64,000 bases of DNA from Clostridiales bacterium (lineage in GTDB: Bacteria; Bacillota; Clostridia; Oscillospirales; Oscillospiraceae). Of the stretch, positions 45,158 through 52,814 are shown piece by piece. Made by a program: the position numbers and the translations under genes. Under the pieces are notes generated by a model. That model saw only the letters and a list, made by a program, of their open reading frames with translations. It had not been told where the DNA came from and searched no databases. The stretch spans positions 1 through 64,000 of the forward strand of contig JALFUW010000025.1 of assembly GCA_022786995.1 (NCBI GenBank). The letters run 5' to 3'. How positions within the stretch are numbered: the stretch's first letter is position 1; each line of letters opens with the position of its first letter.

Positions 45158-46045
45158 ATGCTGGACATTATTTGTGAATATGAAGATTACCTGAGCAGGG
45201 TAAGACAGGCGTCCGGTAATACGGTTTCCTCCTATATTCGTGACATTCGTCAGTTTTCTGATTGGCTGGAACGTGCAGAGAAAACCGAACTGCTGAGTGC
45301 TACACAACAGAATATCAGTACATATCTTACTTACCTGGTGGACCATGGGAAATCTGGTTCGACAGCATCGCGAACGCTGGCCAGTCTTAAGAATTTCTAT
45401 GCGTACGCCGTATCTTCTGGTGTTCTGGAAACCTCTCCGATTACTGAGCAGATTCATGTGGATCGTGGCGAGCGCAAACCTCCGCAGATTCTGACAGGTA
45501 GGGAAGTGGAGCTGCTTTTATCGCAACCTGTTACTACTGATCCGAAGGGTCTTCGCGACAAAGCAATGCTGGAACTTATGTACGCAACCGGCATTCGCGT
45601 TTCGGAACTGATTGACTTGGATGTTGAGAGCGTAAATCTCGAAATGGGTGTTATTCGCTGTCAAGGAGCGAAAAAGACGCGTGTTATTCCTGTGTATCCC
45701 GCTGCACAAAAGGCCCTTGCAGTTTACCTCAGTGATGCCCGGCCTTACTTGACTGTGGGCACTTCGGAATCTGCGTTGTTTGTAAATATAGGCGGCGCCC
45801 GTATGAGCCGTCAGGGTTTCTGGAAGATTCTGAAATACTACCAGGGAAAAGCTGGAATTGAGAAGGAAATAACACCACATACTCTGCGCCATAGTTTTGC
45901 GGTACATCTTTTGGAAAATGGCGCTGATTTGAGTGCGTTGCAGGAGTTGATGGGGCACAGCGATATTTCCTCAACGCAAATGTACGCATCCCTCATAAAT
46001 CAAAAAGTCAAGTCTGTATATAAAAAATGTCATCCGAAAGCATAA
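45158..46045 (+). CDS. xerD: Tyrosine recombinase XerD
   Basis: 295 residues, typical Xer length. N-terminal SAM-like core-binding domain, catalytic domain with the RKHRHY set: ATGIRVSELIDL (Arg), GAKKTRVIPV (Lys), ITPHTLRHSFAVHLL (His, Arg), LMGHSDISSTQMYAS (His, Tyr). It resolves chromosome dimers at dif. Preceded by the unknown membrane protein in one transcript and followed by a terminator. Confidence 0.9.
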   Translation: MLDIICEYEDYLSRVRQASGNTVSSYIRDIRQFSDWLERAEKTELLSATQQNISTYLTYLVDHGKSGSTASRTLASLKNFYAYAVSSGVLETSPITEQIHVDRGERKPPQILTGREVELLLSQPVTTDPKGLRDKAMLELMYATGIRVSELIDLDVESVNLEMGVIRCQGAKKTRVIPVYPAAQKALAVYLSDARPYLTVGTSESALFVNIGGARMSRQGFWKILKYYQGKAGIEKEITPHTLRHSFAVHLLENGADLSALQELMGHSDISSTQMYASLINQKVKSVYKKCHPKA

Positions 46046-46075
46046 AAAAGGGGCTGTTTTTCTACAGCCCCTTTT
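46046..46075. terminator. Bidirectional terminator xerD / pfkA
   Basis: AAAAGGGGCTG (46046-46056) and CAGCCCCTTTT (46065-46075), with A-run and T-run on either side; serves both converging genes. Confidence 0.92.
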
Positions 46076-46106
46076 ATTAACAGTATAACGAACGAGAAGG
46101 AAAGGA

Positions 46107-47078
46107 TTAAATGCCGGTCATTGCTGCAAGCAAATCAACTTCCATTTTCTGGATACTCTTGTGCATGGACAGTCCTTCGTCAATATCAACATCTGTGAAT
46201 TCACCATCGTGTGTACAGACAATTCGGTTTGTCTTACCCTGCAGTAGAAGTTCTACAGCCAAATATCCCATTTTGGTAGCGTTGACGCGATCGCGTCCCG
46301 TAGGTGTGCCGCCTCTTTGGATGTGTCCCAAAACAGTCACACGGGGATCCAAATCAGTAGCTTCTTTAATTTTTACCGCGATTTCAGAAGCCGAGCCAGC
46401 GCCCTCAGCTACAACAATCATGTAGTGAGTAAAACCATTGAATCTTGCCTTTCGTATCTTTTCAACAACATCGCGCTCAAAATCAATTTCCTCTTCGGGT
46501 ACCAGGACCGCGGTGGCGCCAACAGCCAAACCAACATACATGGCAAGATATCCAGCGTTCCGGCCCATCACCTCAACAACAGAGCAGCGTTCGTGAGACT
46601 GCATGGTATCGCGAAGCTTATCAATACACTCAATAGCAGTATTCGCCGCAGTATCAAAGCCAATACAATAATTCGTGCAGCTAATATCGTTATCAATCGT
46701 ACCAGGAATACCAATTACATTGATTCCGTATTTGCTTAATGCGCGTGCTCCGCGGAAGGTGCCATCACCTCCAATGGCTATGATACTGTCTAAGCCAAGG
46801 AATTTACAAGTAGAAACTGCCTTTCTTTGACCTTCCTCAGTCATAAACTCCTTGCTTCGAGCTGTATACAGGATCGTTCCGCCTCTGTTAATCGTATGAG
46901 ATACACTTTTCTCATCCAATCTTACAATATCACCGGAAATCAGGCCATTCCATCCGCGACGAATTCCGTAGCACTCCAAACCATGATACAATGCTGTGCG
47001 GACGACCGCACGGACGCAGGGGTTCATGCCAGGGGCATCGCCACCACTGGTAAGTATACCAATTCTCTTAACACTCAT
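46107..47078 (-). CDS. pfkA: ATP-dependent 6-phosphofructokinase
   Basis: 323 residues, typical for bacterial PfkA. RIGILTSGGDAPGMNPCVRA (ATP site), IAIGGDGTFRGARAL with GGDGT marking ATP rather than pyrophosphate use, PGTIDNDI catalytic loop and EVMGRNAGYLA. Allosteric, commits fructose 6-phosphate to glycolysis. ATG 47078 is placed by GGAGGAAC 8 bases upstream; ATG 47093 is a poorer in-frame alternative. Confidence 0.97.
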   Translation of the reverse strand: MSVKRIGILTSGGDAPGMNPCVRAVVRTALYHGLECYGIRRGWNGLISGDIVRLDEKSVSHTINRGGTILYTARSKEFMTEEGQRKAVSTCKFLGLDSIIAIGGDGTFRGARALSKYGINVIGIPGTIDNDISCTNYCIGFDTAANTAIECIDKLRDTMQSHERCSVVEVMGRNAGYLAMYVGLAVGATAVLVPEEEIDFERDVVEKIRKARFNGFTHYMIVVAEGAGSASEIAVKIKEATDLDPRVTVLGHIQRGGTPTGRDRVNATKMGYLAVELLLQGKTNRIVCTHDGEFTDVDIDEGLSMHKSIQKMEVDLLAAMTGI

Positions 47079-47116
47079 TGTAGGTTCCTCCATTCATACA
47101 GGTTGGATTCGCCTCT

Positions 47117-47145
47117 ATTGTAGCTGCAAATCAAGAAAAAGTAAA
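47117..47145 (-). promoter_or_regulatory. pfkA promoter
   Basis: Minus-strand TTTACT (47140-47145), 17-base spacer, TACAAT (47117-47122), about 39 bases before the start codon. Confidence 0.68.
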
Positions 47146-47343
47146 GACATAATTCGACTATGAACGCACAGAATTTTTCATACCCCTATTACCTTTGAAA
47201 ACTACATCCAAAAGGGCAGAGGGAACGAAAGAAGAAGCATGCCGTGCTGCAATATATTTGGTTCAATGAAAAAACTTGTGAGATTTTTAGACGAACCGAC
47301 AAATGGAGCGTTTGTTGCACAGGTTCAAACATTTCAAAAATGC

Positions 47344-47511
47344 TGTCATCCTGAGCGAAGCGCAGCGTAGTCGAAGGATCTTGGCACGGAATGGACTGCA
47401 AAGGATAACGCAATGCGTAGATCCTTCGACTACGCTGCGCATTTTTCTGAGGTATGACTGCCACCGGCAGTCATGGAATCCGAAATCGCTGACGCTATGC
47501 TCAGGATGACA
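47344..47511. repeat. Nested inverted-repeat element (168 bp)
   Basis: Outer 13-bp perfect repeats TGTCATCCTGAGC (47344-47356) and GCTCAGGATGACA (47499-47511); inner 21-bp perfect repeats at 47360-47380 and 47420-47440 (core GTAGTCGAAGGATC and its complement); a third small hairpin GACTGCC/GGCAGTC at 47456-47472. The phrase TGTCATCCTGAGC plus GAAGGATC is characteristic of interspersed intergenic repeats in many bacterial genomes. Confidence 0.85.
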
Positions 47512-47531
47512 AGGTTTTCTGTTATTTGCGG

Positions 47532-47649
47532 CTGCCCGACAAATTCCAATTTCGTAACAGCTTATGGTCGAGGGGCCCAAAGGATGTAGGATGACCGCCC
47601 AGCGTCCGTGACGCATTGGCTGCGGGCCCTGCCCGCCAAATTCCAATTT
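47532..47649. repeat. Pair of 21-bp direct repeats, 97 bp apart
   Basis: Positions 47532-47552 and 47629-47649 share CTGCCCG, one differing base, then CAAATTCCAATTT (20 of 21 identical). They bracket a GC-rich segment beginning CGTAACAG and containing two GGGCCC sites (47576-47581 and 47624-47629). Confidence 0.8.
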
Positions 47650-47814
47650 GTCTGACAGTGGAAGCTTTCGGTCAATATTCCTGAATCCTGCGCCCCGGTG
47701 GAAAGCAGGCAAGGGAAAGGCACACACAAACTCTTTCATTGAACCATAAATTTGTAATATCATTTCGGCAAATCCGAGAATGGCGTACGGGGACAGAAAA
47801 CAAACGAAACAAAA

Positions 47815-47840
47815 CGCTACAAAACCGCAATTTTGTAGCG
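47815..47840. other. Recombination-site-like palindrome 1
   Basis: Arms CGCTACAAAA (47815-47824) and TTTTGTAGCG (47831-47840) around a 6-base centre CCGCAA. Inverted arms of about 11 bp with a 6-base centre are the core-site form used by Xer-type tyrosine recombinases. A near-copy lies at 47953-47982, just before a tyrosine recombinase gene. Could also be an RNA hairpin. Confidence 0.5.
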
Positions 47841-47952
47841 ACTGAGCCAGATACGGCTTGGGTTAGCGTCGGCAGCAGCTAGGGAGGGGAGCGCCCACCC
47901 GGTGAGGGGTTCGGCACTGGAACTTCAGAAGCAGTTATTCGTAGGCCTGACG

Positions 47953-47982
47953 AACGCAACAAAATAAAAATTTTGTTGCGTT
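47953..47982. other. Recombination-site-like palindrome 2, overlapping the integrase promoter
   Basis: Arms AACGCAACAAAA (47953-47964) and TTTTGTTGCGTT (47971-47982) around a 6-base centre TAAAAA. Within ten arm bases it differs from site 1 by one compensated pair (CGCTAC versus CGCAAC). Its right arm covers the -35 box of the promoter at 47976-48004, so a protein bound here would also control that promoter. Between the two sites, 47841-47952, no gene is seen. Confidence 0.5.
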
Positions 47983-48004
47983 TAGATGCAATTTGTGATA
48001 GAAT
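47976..48004 (+). promoter_or_regulatory. Promoter of the second tyrosine recombinase gene
   Basis: TTGCGT (47976-47981), 17-base spacer, TAGAAT (47999-48004), about 70 bases before the start codon. Confidence 0.55.
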
Positions 48005-48077
48005 ATAAGCACAGCCGCATCGACTATGATCCCAAGGATTATCACCGAATCGATAACACATGTTTTTTGGAGGCTTT

Positions 48078-49076
48078 ATGAAACGCTATTCAGATTGTCC
48101 GCAAGTTCTGCGAGAATTTCTAATTTACCACGAAAACATTATGGGCCAGTCACCGTTGACAATATCTGAGTATTATCTGGATCTGAGAATGTTTCTCAGG
48201 TTTATCAAACTCATGCGTAATGATATGCCCATCTCAACCCAGCTGGACAATATTGATATTCGCGATGTAGATATTTCGTTTATTCAAAGTATCGATACTT
48301 CTGATGTATTTGATTTTCTATCGTACTTAGCGAATGATCGGGCTATCCACCCGGACTCAGTTTCTCCAGACTACGGAGTATCTCCATCTGCCCGTGCAAG
48401 AAAGCTTTCTTCGATTAAATCGTTTTTCAAATACTTAACAGTAAGAACGAAGCAACTGCAGGAAAATCCCGTTGCGGATTTGGAGTATCCAAAACTTCGC
48501 AAAAGTCTACCGAAGTACCTGACTATGGAACAGTCAGCTGCTTTGCTTCAGGCCGTTTCTGGGCAAAACGAAAAGCGCGATTATGCAATCTTGATGCTGT
48601 TCTTGAACTGTGGAATCCGCCGCAGTGAGTTGGTCGGGTTAAATCTTTCAGATGTTTATGAAGATCGCATCCGTGTCCTTGGCAAAGGCAATAAAGAACG
48701 CTTTGTGTACTTCGGAAAGGCTTGCCGCAAGGCTATTGATGCGTATCTGATTGAGCGCAACAAGAAAGAACTGTCGGACAACCGGGCGTTGTTTGGTTCA
48801 AGGGATAACAACAGAATCAGTGTCACAGCGGTGCACAGATTGGTAAAAAAAGCGCTTCTGAAGGCTGGCCTAGATTCCACACAGTTTTCAGCACACAAGC
48901 TGCGTCATACTGCCGCAACAATGATGCTCTCAGGTGGTGTTGATGTAAAAACTGTACAGGAAGTGCTGGGACATGAAAATCTGAATACAACCCAGATATA
49001 CACCCATATTGAAAATACGGAGTTGAGGATCGCGGCCGAAGCGAATCCACTCTCAAAACTTGATTTCGAAAAATAG
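48078..49076 (+). CDS. xerC: Tyrosine recombinase, XerC-like
   Basis: 332 residues, somewhat longer than XerC/XerD because of an insertion of about 30 residues in the N-terminal domain (around 40-100). The catalytic set is present: NCGIRRSELVGL (Arg), GKGNKERFVYF (Lys), FSAHKLRHTAATMML (His, Arg), VLGHENLNTTQIYTH (His, Tyr). Likely the XerC partner of the XerD at 45158-46045, or a single-recombinase system of its own. ATG 48078 is fixed by GGAGG at 48068-48072; the in-frame ATG 48060 precedes that site. Two core-site-like palindromes lie directly upstream. Confidence 0.85.
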   Translation: MKRYSDCPQVLREFLIYHENIMGQSPLTISEYYLDLRMFLRFIKLMRNDMPISTQLDNIDIRDVDISFIQSIDTSDVFDFLSYLANDRAIHPDSVSPDYGVSPSARARKLSSIKSFFKYLTVRTKQLQENPVADLEYPKLRKSLPKYLTMEQSAALLQAVSGQNEKRDYAILMLFLNCGIRRSELVGLNLSDVYEDRIRVLGKGNKERFVYFGKACRKAIDAYLIERNKKELSDNRALFGSRDNNRISVTAVHRLVKKALLKAGLDSTQFSAHKLRHTAATMMLSGGVDVKTVQEVLGHENLNTTQIYTHIENTELRIAAEANPLSKLDFEK

Positions 49077-49130
49077 TGGAAATAATGTCGATTGCAACTG
49101 ATTGTTGCTAAGAAATTGTGGGTAATTCTT

Positions 49131-49520
49131 ATGTCTATTGGAGAAAGAATTGTACAGTTGAGGAATGATAAGGGCGTTTCTCAGGGGCAGCTTGCGCAAA
49201 TCCTGGGCGTGTCTCGCCAGGCGATCAGCAAATGGGAAAATGATCAAAGCAGTCCAGACACTCTTCACCTTATCAAGCTTGCGGATGTTTTGGATACCGA
49301 GGTTGAATATCTGGCGACAGGACGGAAACCGGTCTATGAAGAGGCTCCGATTGTTGTAAATATGGTTCATAAAGTTGATAAAGTGGTAGAGAAAGTAGTC
49401 GAAAAGCCTATACTCAGAAAGATTGTGCGGGTAAAATATGTCAGAAATCCTTTGGAATACTTTTTGCTTGCTGTTATTTCCCTGATCATTGGCCTTATTC
49501 TTGGAGCAATTTTCCTTTAA
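49131..49520 (+). CDS. XRE-family regulator with C-terminal membrane span
   Basis: 129 residues. Helix-turn-helix domain at about 1-65 (GERIVQLRNDKGVSQGQLAQ, VSRQAISKWENDQSSPDT), a short linker with a repeated VDKVVEKVVEK motif, and one C-terminal span (YFLLAVISLIIGLILGAIFL). This is a membrane-tethered DNA-binding protein of the kind common in Clostridia; target unknown. ATG 49131 begins the conserved part; the ribosome site is weak. Confidence 0.85.
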   Translation: MSIGERIVQLRNDKGVSQGQLAQILGVSRQAISKWENDQSSPDTLHLIKLADVLDTEVEYLATGRKPVYEEAPIVVNMVHKVDKVVEKVVEKPILRKIVRVKYVRNPLEYFLLAVISLIIGLILGAIFL

Positions 49521-49547
49521 CCCCCCTCCCCTTCTCCCCTTTTAGAT

Positions 49548-49586
49548 AAAAAAAGAAGGTACACAATTGTGCACCTTCTTTTTTTG
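49548..49586. terminator. Bidirectional terminator XRE gene / tRNA-Leu
   Basis: AAAAAAAGAAGGT (49548-49560) and ACCTTCTTTTTTT (49573-49585) with the inner CAC/GTG pairs and one mismatch around AATT. On the minus strand it follows the tRNA directly. Confidence 0.9.
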
Positions 49587-49672
49587 GTGGGCGAGGCGGG
49601 ACTTGAACCCGCACGTCCGCAGTGAACACTAGAACCTGAATCTAGCGAGTCTACCAATTCCACCACTCGCCC
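49585..49672 (-). tRNA. tRNA-Leu (anticodon CAG)
   Basis: Minus strand: acceptor stem GGGCGAG/CTCGCCC, anticodon arm CTAGA-TTCAGGT-TCTAG giving anticodon CAG, a long class II variable arm, T arm GCGGGTTCAAGTCCCGC and an encoded CCA at 49585-49587. 88 bases including CCA. Its promoter is at 49705-49733. The CCA end touches the terminator T-run. Confidence 0.97.
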
Positions 49673-49704
49673 ATATCTCGTTGCCGTCTCTCAACGACCA
49701 ACAT

Positions 49705-49733
49705 ATGATACCACAGGTTCTTGTAATTGTCAA
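49705..49733 (-). promoter_or_regulatory. tRNA-Leu promoter
   Basis: Minus-strand TTGACA (49728-49733), 17-base spacer, TATCAT (49705-49710), about 33 bases before the tRNA 5' end. In 49734-49818 nothing else is seen. Confidence 0.82.
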
Positions 49734-49818
49734 TAAGAAAAAACTTGAGTTTCGGTATATCTTAGTCCCCAAGTTATCCACAGGAGAAAAACCACCAAAC
49801 AAGAAAAGCCGAAATAGT

Positions 49819-49985
49819 TAGGGCAACACCGCATAATGGGACAAGGAGATTCGGTGAGAGATTTTGACCCGAGCGAAAGTATGAAAAATGCGGGAATACT
49901 GGATGTATTTCCCATTTTTCATACTGCACGATTGGGGCAAAAGATCCGCCGAAGCCCGCAGTGCCCATTGTACGGTGTTGCCTTA
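49819..49985. repeat. TA-flanked long-hairpin element, copy 2 (MITE-like)
   Basis: A 167-bp inverted repeat with ends TAGGGCAACACCG and CGGTGTTGCCTTA, interior pairing AGTATGAA (49878-49885) with TTCATACT (49918-49925) and a centre GGGAATAC/GTATTTCCC. The core matches copy 1 (26073-26239) closely and differs by paired, structure-preserving changes. Both ends are TA and the right end supplies the coaX stop codon (49983-49985 on the minus strand). Same total length as copy 1. Confidence 0.82.
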
Positions 49986-50753
49986 GCATTTTTTGTTCTT
50001 TTTGTAAATTATGTTCAAGCCTTTCAGCAGAAGATCCTTCTCAAGTATGATCTCCCGCTTACACAGCGGTGTAATGAACTGCGCCAGACCGCCAGTGGCA
50101 ATCAACGTGCAGCGGTGTCCAAGCTCTTCTTCCATCCGCTCAACAAGTCCGTCAATCATTGCAGCGGTTCCGTACATCATTCCGCTGCGCATACAGTCCA
50201 CCGTATTTTTACCAATGACCTGTTTCGGCTGGTCAAGGCTGATTCCCGGCAGCTGCGCCGCGCGGCTGGTCAGTGCGTCCAGCGAGACCCGGACACCGGG
50301 GAAAATCACGCCGCCCATATACACATTTTCTGGCTCCACCGCTTCAATGGTGGTAGCGGTACCCAGATCCAGCAGAAGCAGCGGCGCTTTGTATTCAGCC
50401 AATGCGGCAACCGCGATCACGATCCGGTCGCTGCCCACCTGAGAAGGCACATCCACATGGATGTTAAGGCCCGTTTTCAGTCCGGGGCCCACCACCATGG
50501 GCTGCTTTCCGATGATCTTGATCACGCCGGTTCGTACGGAGTTAAATACCGGCGGAACCACCGAAGAAATAATGCAGTCCTTGATATCCGACCGATCTAC
50601 ACCATATGCTTCCAGCATGTTTTTGATCTCCACGCCGTACTGATCCGATGTTCTGGTGCGGTCGGTGGCGATACGGGCTTTGAAAAGGATTTTATCGTCA
50701 CGAAAGCAGCCAATTACAAGATTGGTATTGCCGATATCAATGGCCAGAAGCAT
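49983..50753 (-). CDS. coaX: Type III pantothenate kinase
   Basis: 256 residues. ASKHA-fold kinase catalysing the first step of CoA synthesis. MLLAIDIGNTNLVIGCFRDD (phosphate loop), SSVVPPVFNSV, LLLDLGTATTIEAV and GGVIFPGVRVSLDAL. TAAGGAGGAAA precedes ATG 50753. Located upstream of nothing but a hairpin element, whose end forms its stop codon; the last residues YKKNKKC may therefore be altered. Paired with panT. Confidence 0.95.
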   Translation of the reverse strand: MLLAIDIGNTNLVIGCFRDDKILFKARIATDRTRTSDQYGVEIKNMLEAYGVDRSDIKDCIISSVVPPVFNSVRTGVIKIIGKQPMVVGPGLKTGLNIHVDVPSQVGSDRIVIAVAALAEYKAPLLLLDLGTATTIEAVEPENVYMGGVIFPGVRVSLDALTSRAAQLPGISLDQPKQVIGKNTVDCMRSGMMYGTAAMIDGLVERMEEELGHRCTLIATGGLAQFITPLCKREIILEKDLLLKGLNIIYKKNKKC

Positions 50754-50765
50754 ACTATTTCCTCC

Positions 50766-51398
50766 TTATCGATTCTTCATGCGTGCCATCAGATGCAGCA
50801 GCGCTTTGCCGATGACAGTCACCAGCACCGCCGCAATAATTGCCTCGGGAATGCCGGAAGCCGTAACGGTTCCCATCACAAGCCCAAAGACGGCAGTGAT
50901 CGCCACATTCTTTGCCTGGGCGTACTGCTGGGCCAGCAGCAGATAGATGCTGCCCATCACCAGAATCGTGTGGCAGATGGTAGAGACAGCCGCCGTCACC
51001 GGCAGAGCCAGATAGTCCTGCTTCAGCACTTTTTTTAGCCCTTTCCAGAGCCAGCCGGCAATCACACCCAGCAGAATCCGGCAGCCCAGGGCGATCCAAA
51101 GGCTTTTCAAAACACCCGGCAGACCTTCCGTGGTCATAAACGGAGAAAAGGCGAATGCCAGCAGTCCGGGAGAAGTGGTATTGGCCCAGATGGAACAAAG
51201 GCCAAATACGCCGCCCAGTACCGCGCCCGCGGCGGGTCCCAGAAGGACGGCGCCCAGAATCACCGGGATGTGCATGGTGGTGGCTTTGATCACAGGCAGC
51301 GGAATAAATCCGATGCCGGTGGCGCCCATCACCAGCAAAATTCCGCAGAACATTGCCAGCGTCGCCATATAGCGGGTGTCCATTTTTTTACGGTTCAT
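50766..51398 (-). CDS. panT: ECF transporter S component, probable pantothenate transporter PanT
   Basis: 210 residues, about six spans. Typical S-component features are the N-terminal basic segment before the first span (MNRKKMDTRYMATLAMFCGI) and PVIKATTMHIPVILGAVLLG. The substrate is inferred from its position 12 bases before coaX, in the same transcript. ATG 51398 is chosen with GGAGG 9 bases upstream over TTG 51404. The energising module (EcfA/EcfA'/EcfT) is not in this window. Confidence 0.82.
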   Translation of the reverse strand: MNRKKMDTRYMATLAMFCGILLVMGATGIGFIPLPVIKATTMHIPVILGAVLLGPAAGAVLGGVFGLCSIWANTTSPGLLAFAFSPFMTTEGLPGVLKSLWIALGCRILLGVIAGWLWKGLKKVLKQDYLALPVTAAVSTICHTILVMGSIYLLLAQQYAQAKNVAITAVFGLVMGTVTASGIPEAIIAAVLVTVIGKALLHLMARMKNR

Positions 51399-51472
51399 AT
51401 TCAATTACCTCCTGCTGCCGTTCCTCATGTAAGGATACAGCGCAAATTTTACGGGCTTCCGCCCAAAACGGT

Positions 51473-51501
51473 ATTATAGCAGAGCTGTTTCAAAAAAACA
51501 A
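51473..51501 (-). promoter_or_regulatory. panT-coaX promoter
   Basis: Minus-strand TTGTTT (51496-51501), 17-base spacer, TATAAT (51473-51478). The leader carries a small GGGC-GGAA-GCCC hairpin (about 51452-51463). Confidence 0.6.
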
Positions 51502-51515
51502 GTAAAAATCCTGCC

Positions 51516-51544
51516 TTTACATCAAGGCCCAATCGGGGTATAAT
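51516..51544 (+). promoter_or_regulatory. coaBC promoter
   Basis: TTTACA (51516-51521), 17-base spacer, TATAAT (51539-51544), 34 bases before the start codon. Confidence 0.82.
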
Positions 51545-51577
51545 GAACGCAAATGAGCCGATTCGGGAGGATTTTGT

Positions 51578-52774
51578 ATGCTGAAGGGAAAAACGGTTTT
51601 GCTTGGCGTTACCGGCGGAATCGCTGCCTATAAGGCCGCGGCGCTGGCATCGACTCTCGTCAAGCAGCATGCGGCTGTGGAAGTGGTCATGACGGAGCAT
51701 GCCACTGAGTTTATTACGCCGCTGACCTTTGAACAGCTCACCGGTCGAAAGGTCATGGTCGATACCTTTGACCGAAATTTCGTCCATCAGGTGGAGCATA
51801 TTTCCCTTGCCCAGCGCACGGATCTGGTCATCATCGCTCCCGCAACCGCCAATATCTGCGCCAAGCTGGCCCACGGGCTTGCCGACGATATGCTGACAAC
51901 CACCGTGCTTGCCTGCCGCTGTCCCAAGCTGATTGCCCCTGCCATGAACACGAATATGTACGAAAACCCCGTGACCCAGGACAATCTGGATACCCTGCGG
52001 CGCTACGGCTGGGATGTAATTTCCCCAGCCAGCGGACGCCTGGCATGCGGCGCGGTAGGGCCCGGCAAGCTGCCGGAGCCGGAGGAGTTGCTGCAATATA
52101 TTCTGCGGCGGCTGGCATTTCCTCATGATCTGGAGGGTAAGAAAGTGCTCATCAGCGCCGGCCCCACCCAGGAAGCGCTGGATCCCGTGCGATACCTGAC
52201 AAACCATTCCACGGGAAAAATGGGCTATGCGCTGGCCCGGATGGCCATGCTGCGGGGTGCGGAGGTGACATTGGTTTCCGGTCCGGTCTCTATTGCTCCT
52301 CCTCCCTTTGTTCGGCTGGTTCCCATCGTATCCGCACAGGATATGTTCGAGGCCATTACGGCCGACGCGCCCGGCGCTGACTATATCTTTATGGCGGCAG
52401 CCGTGGCGGACTACACACCCGCCCAGTACGCGGACGATAAAATCAAGAAACACGACGGCGATATGTCTATTCCTCTGCAAAGAACCAAAGATATTCTGGG
52501 ATATTTGGGAGAACACCGTTCTGATAACCAGATCATCTGCGGATTCTCCATGGAAACCCAGGATATGCTGGAAAACAGCCGGGCAAAACTCCAAAAAAAG
52601 AAGGTAGATATGATCTGCGCCAACAATCTGAAGGTTCCCGGCGCCGGCTTTGGGGTGGATACCAATGTCATTACCATGATCACGAGGGACAACATCACAG
52701 AGCTTCCGCTGCTGACCAAGGACGAAACCGCAAACGCCATCCTTGATAAGGCAGTAAACCTTTCCAATCGATAA
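51578..52774 (+). CDS. coaBC: Bifunctional phosphopantothenoylcysteine decarboxylase/synthetase
   Basis: 398 residues. CoaC flavoprotein half (VLLGVTGGIAAYKAAALAST, substrate motif APAMNTNMYENP) and CoaB synthetase half (ISAGPTQEALDPVRYLTNHS, ADYTPAQYADDKIKK). Converts 4'-phosphopantothenate to 4'-phosphopantetheine in two steps. Divergent from panT-coaX, so pantothenate uptake and CoA synthesis genes share one control region. Confidence 0.97.
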   Translation: MLKGKTVLLGVTGGIAAYKAAALASTLVKQHAAVEVVMTEHATEFITPLTFEQLTGRKVMVDTFDRNFVHQVEHISLAQRTDLVIIAPATANICAKLAHGLADDMLTTTVLACRCPKLIAPAMNTNMYENPVTQDNLDTLRRYGWDVISPASGRLACGAVGPGKLPEPEELLQYILRRLAFPHDLEGKKVLISAGPTQEALDPVRYLTNHSTGKMGYALARMAMLRGAEVTLVSGPVSIAPPPFVRLVPIVSAQDMFEAITADAPGADYIFMAAAVADYTPAQYADDKIKKHDGDMSIPLQRTKDILGYLGEHRSDNQIICGFSMETQDMLENSRAKLQKKKVDMICANNLKVPGAGFGVDTNVITMITRDNITELPLLTKDETANAILDKAVNLSNR

Positions 52775-52781
52775 TATGAAT

Positions 52782-52811
52782 ATATCGGCTGTCCGATCGG
52801 ACAGCCGATAT
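52782..52811. terminator. 30-bp perfect palindrome between coaBC and radA
   Basis: The sequence starting ATATCGGCTGTCCG and its exact mirror arm form a perfect palindrome between two converging genes; radA ends 4 bases away. No T-run, but the strength and place suggest a shared transcript end. Confidence 0.7.
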
Positions 52812-52814
52812 TCG

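Larger units (their letters stand above)
47259..47746. repeat. Inverted repeats enclosing a 488-bp repeat island
   Basis: TGGTTCAATGAAA (47259-47271) and TTTCATTGAACCA (47734-47746) are perfect inverted repeats; similarity continues inward for about 13 more bases with several mismatches. Between them lie a nested double inverted repeat (47344-47511) and a pair of direct repeats (47532 and 47629). No gene is recognised anywhere in 47146-47952. This looks like a decayed non-autonomous element with later insertions. Confidence 0.65.

Noticed and set aside
47815-47982. The two palindromes as intrinsic terminators
   Set aside because: The stems are AT-rich near the loop, neither is followed by a run of T, and the second overlaps a promoter.
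49836-51038. Plus-strand open frame of 400 codons over the hairpin element and coaX
   Set aside because: Runs antisense through coaX and out of frame through a repeat element; no motif.
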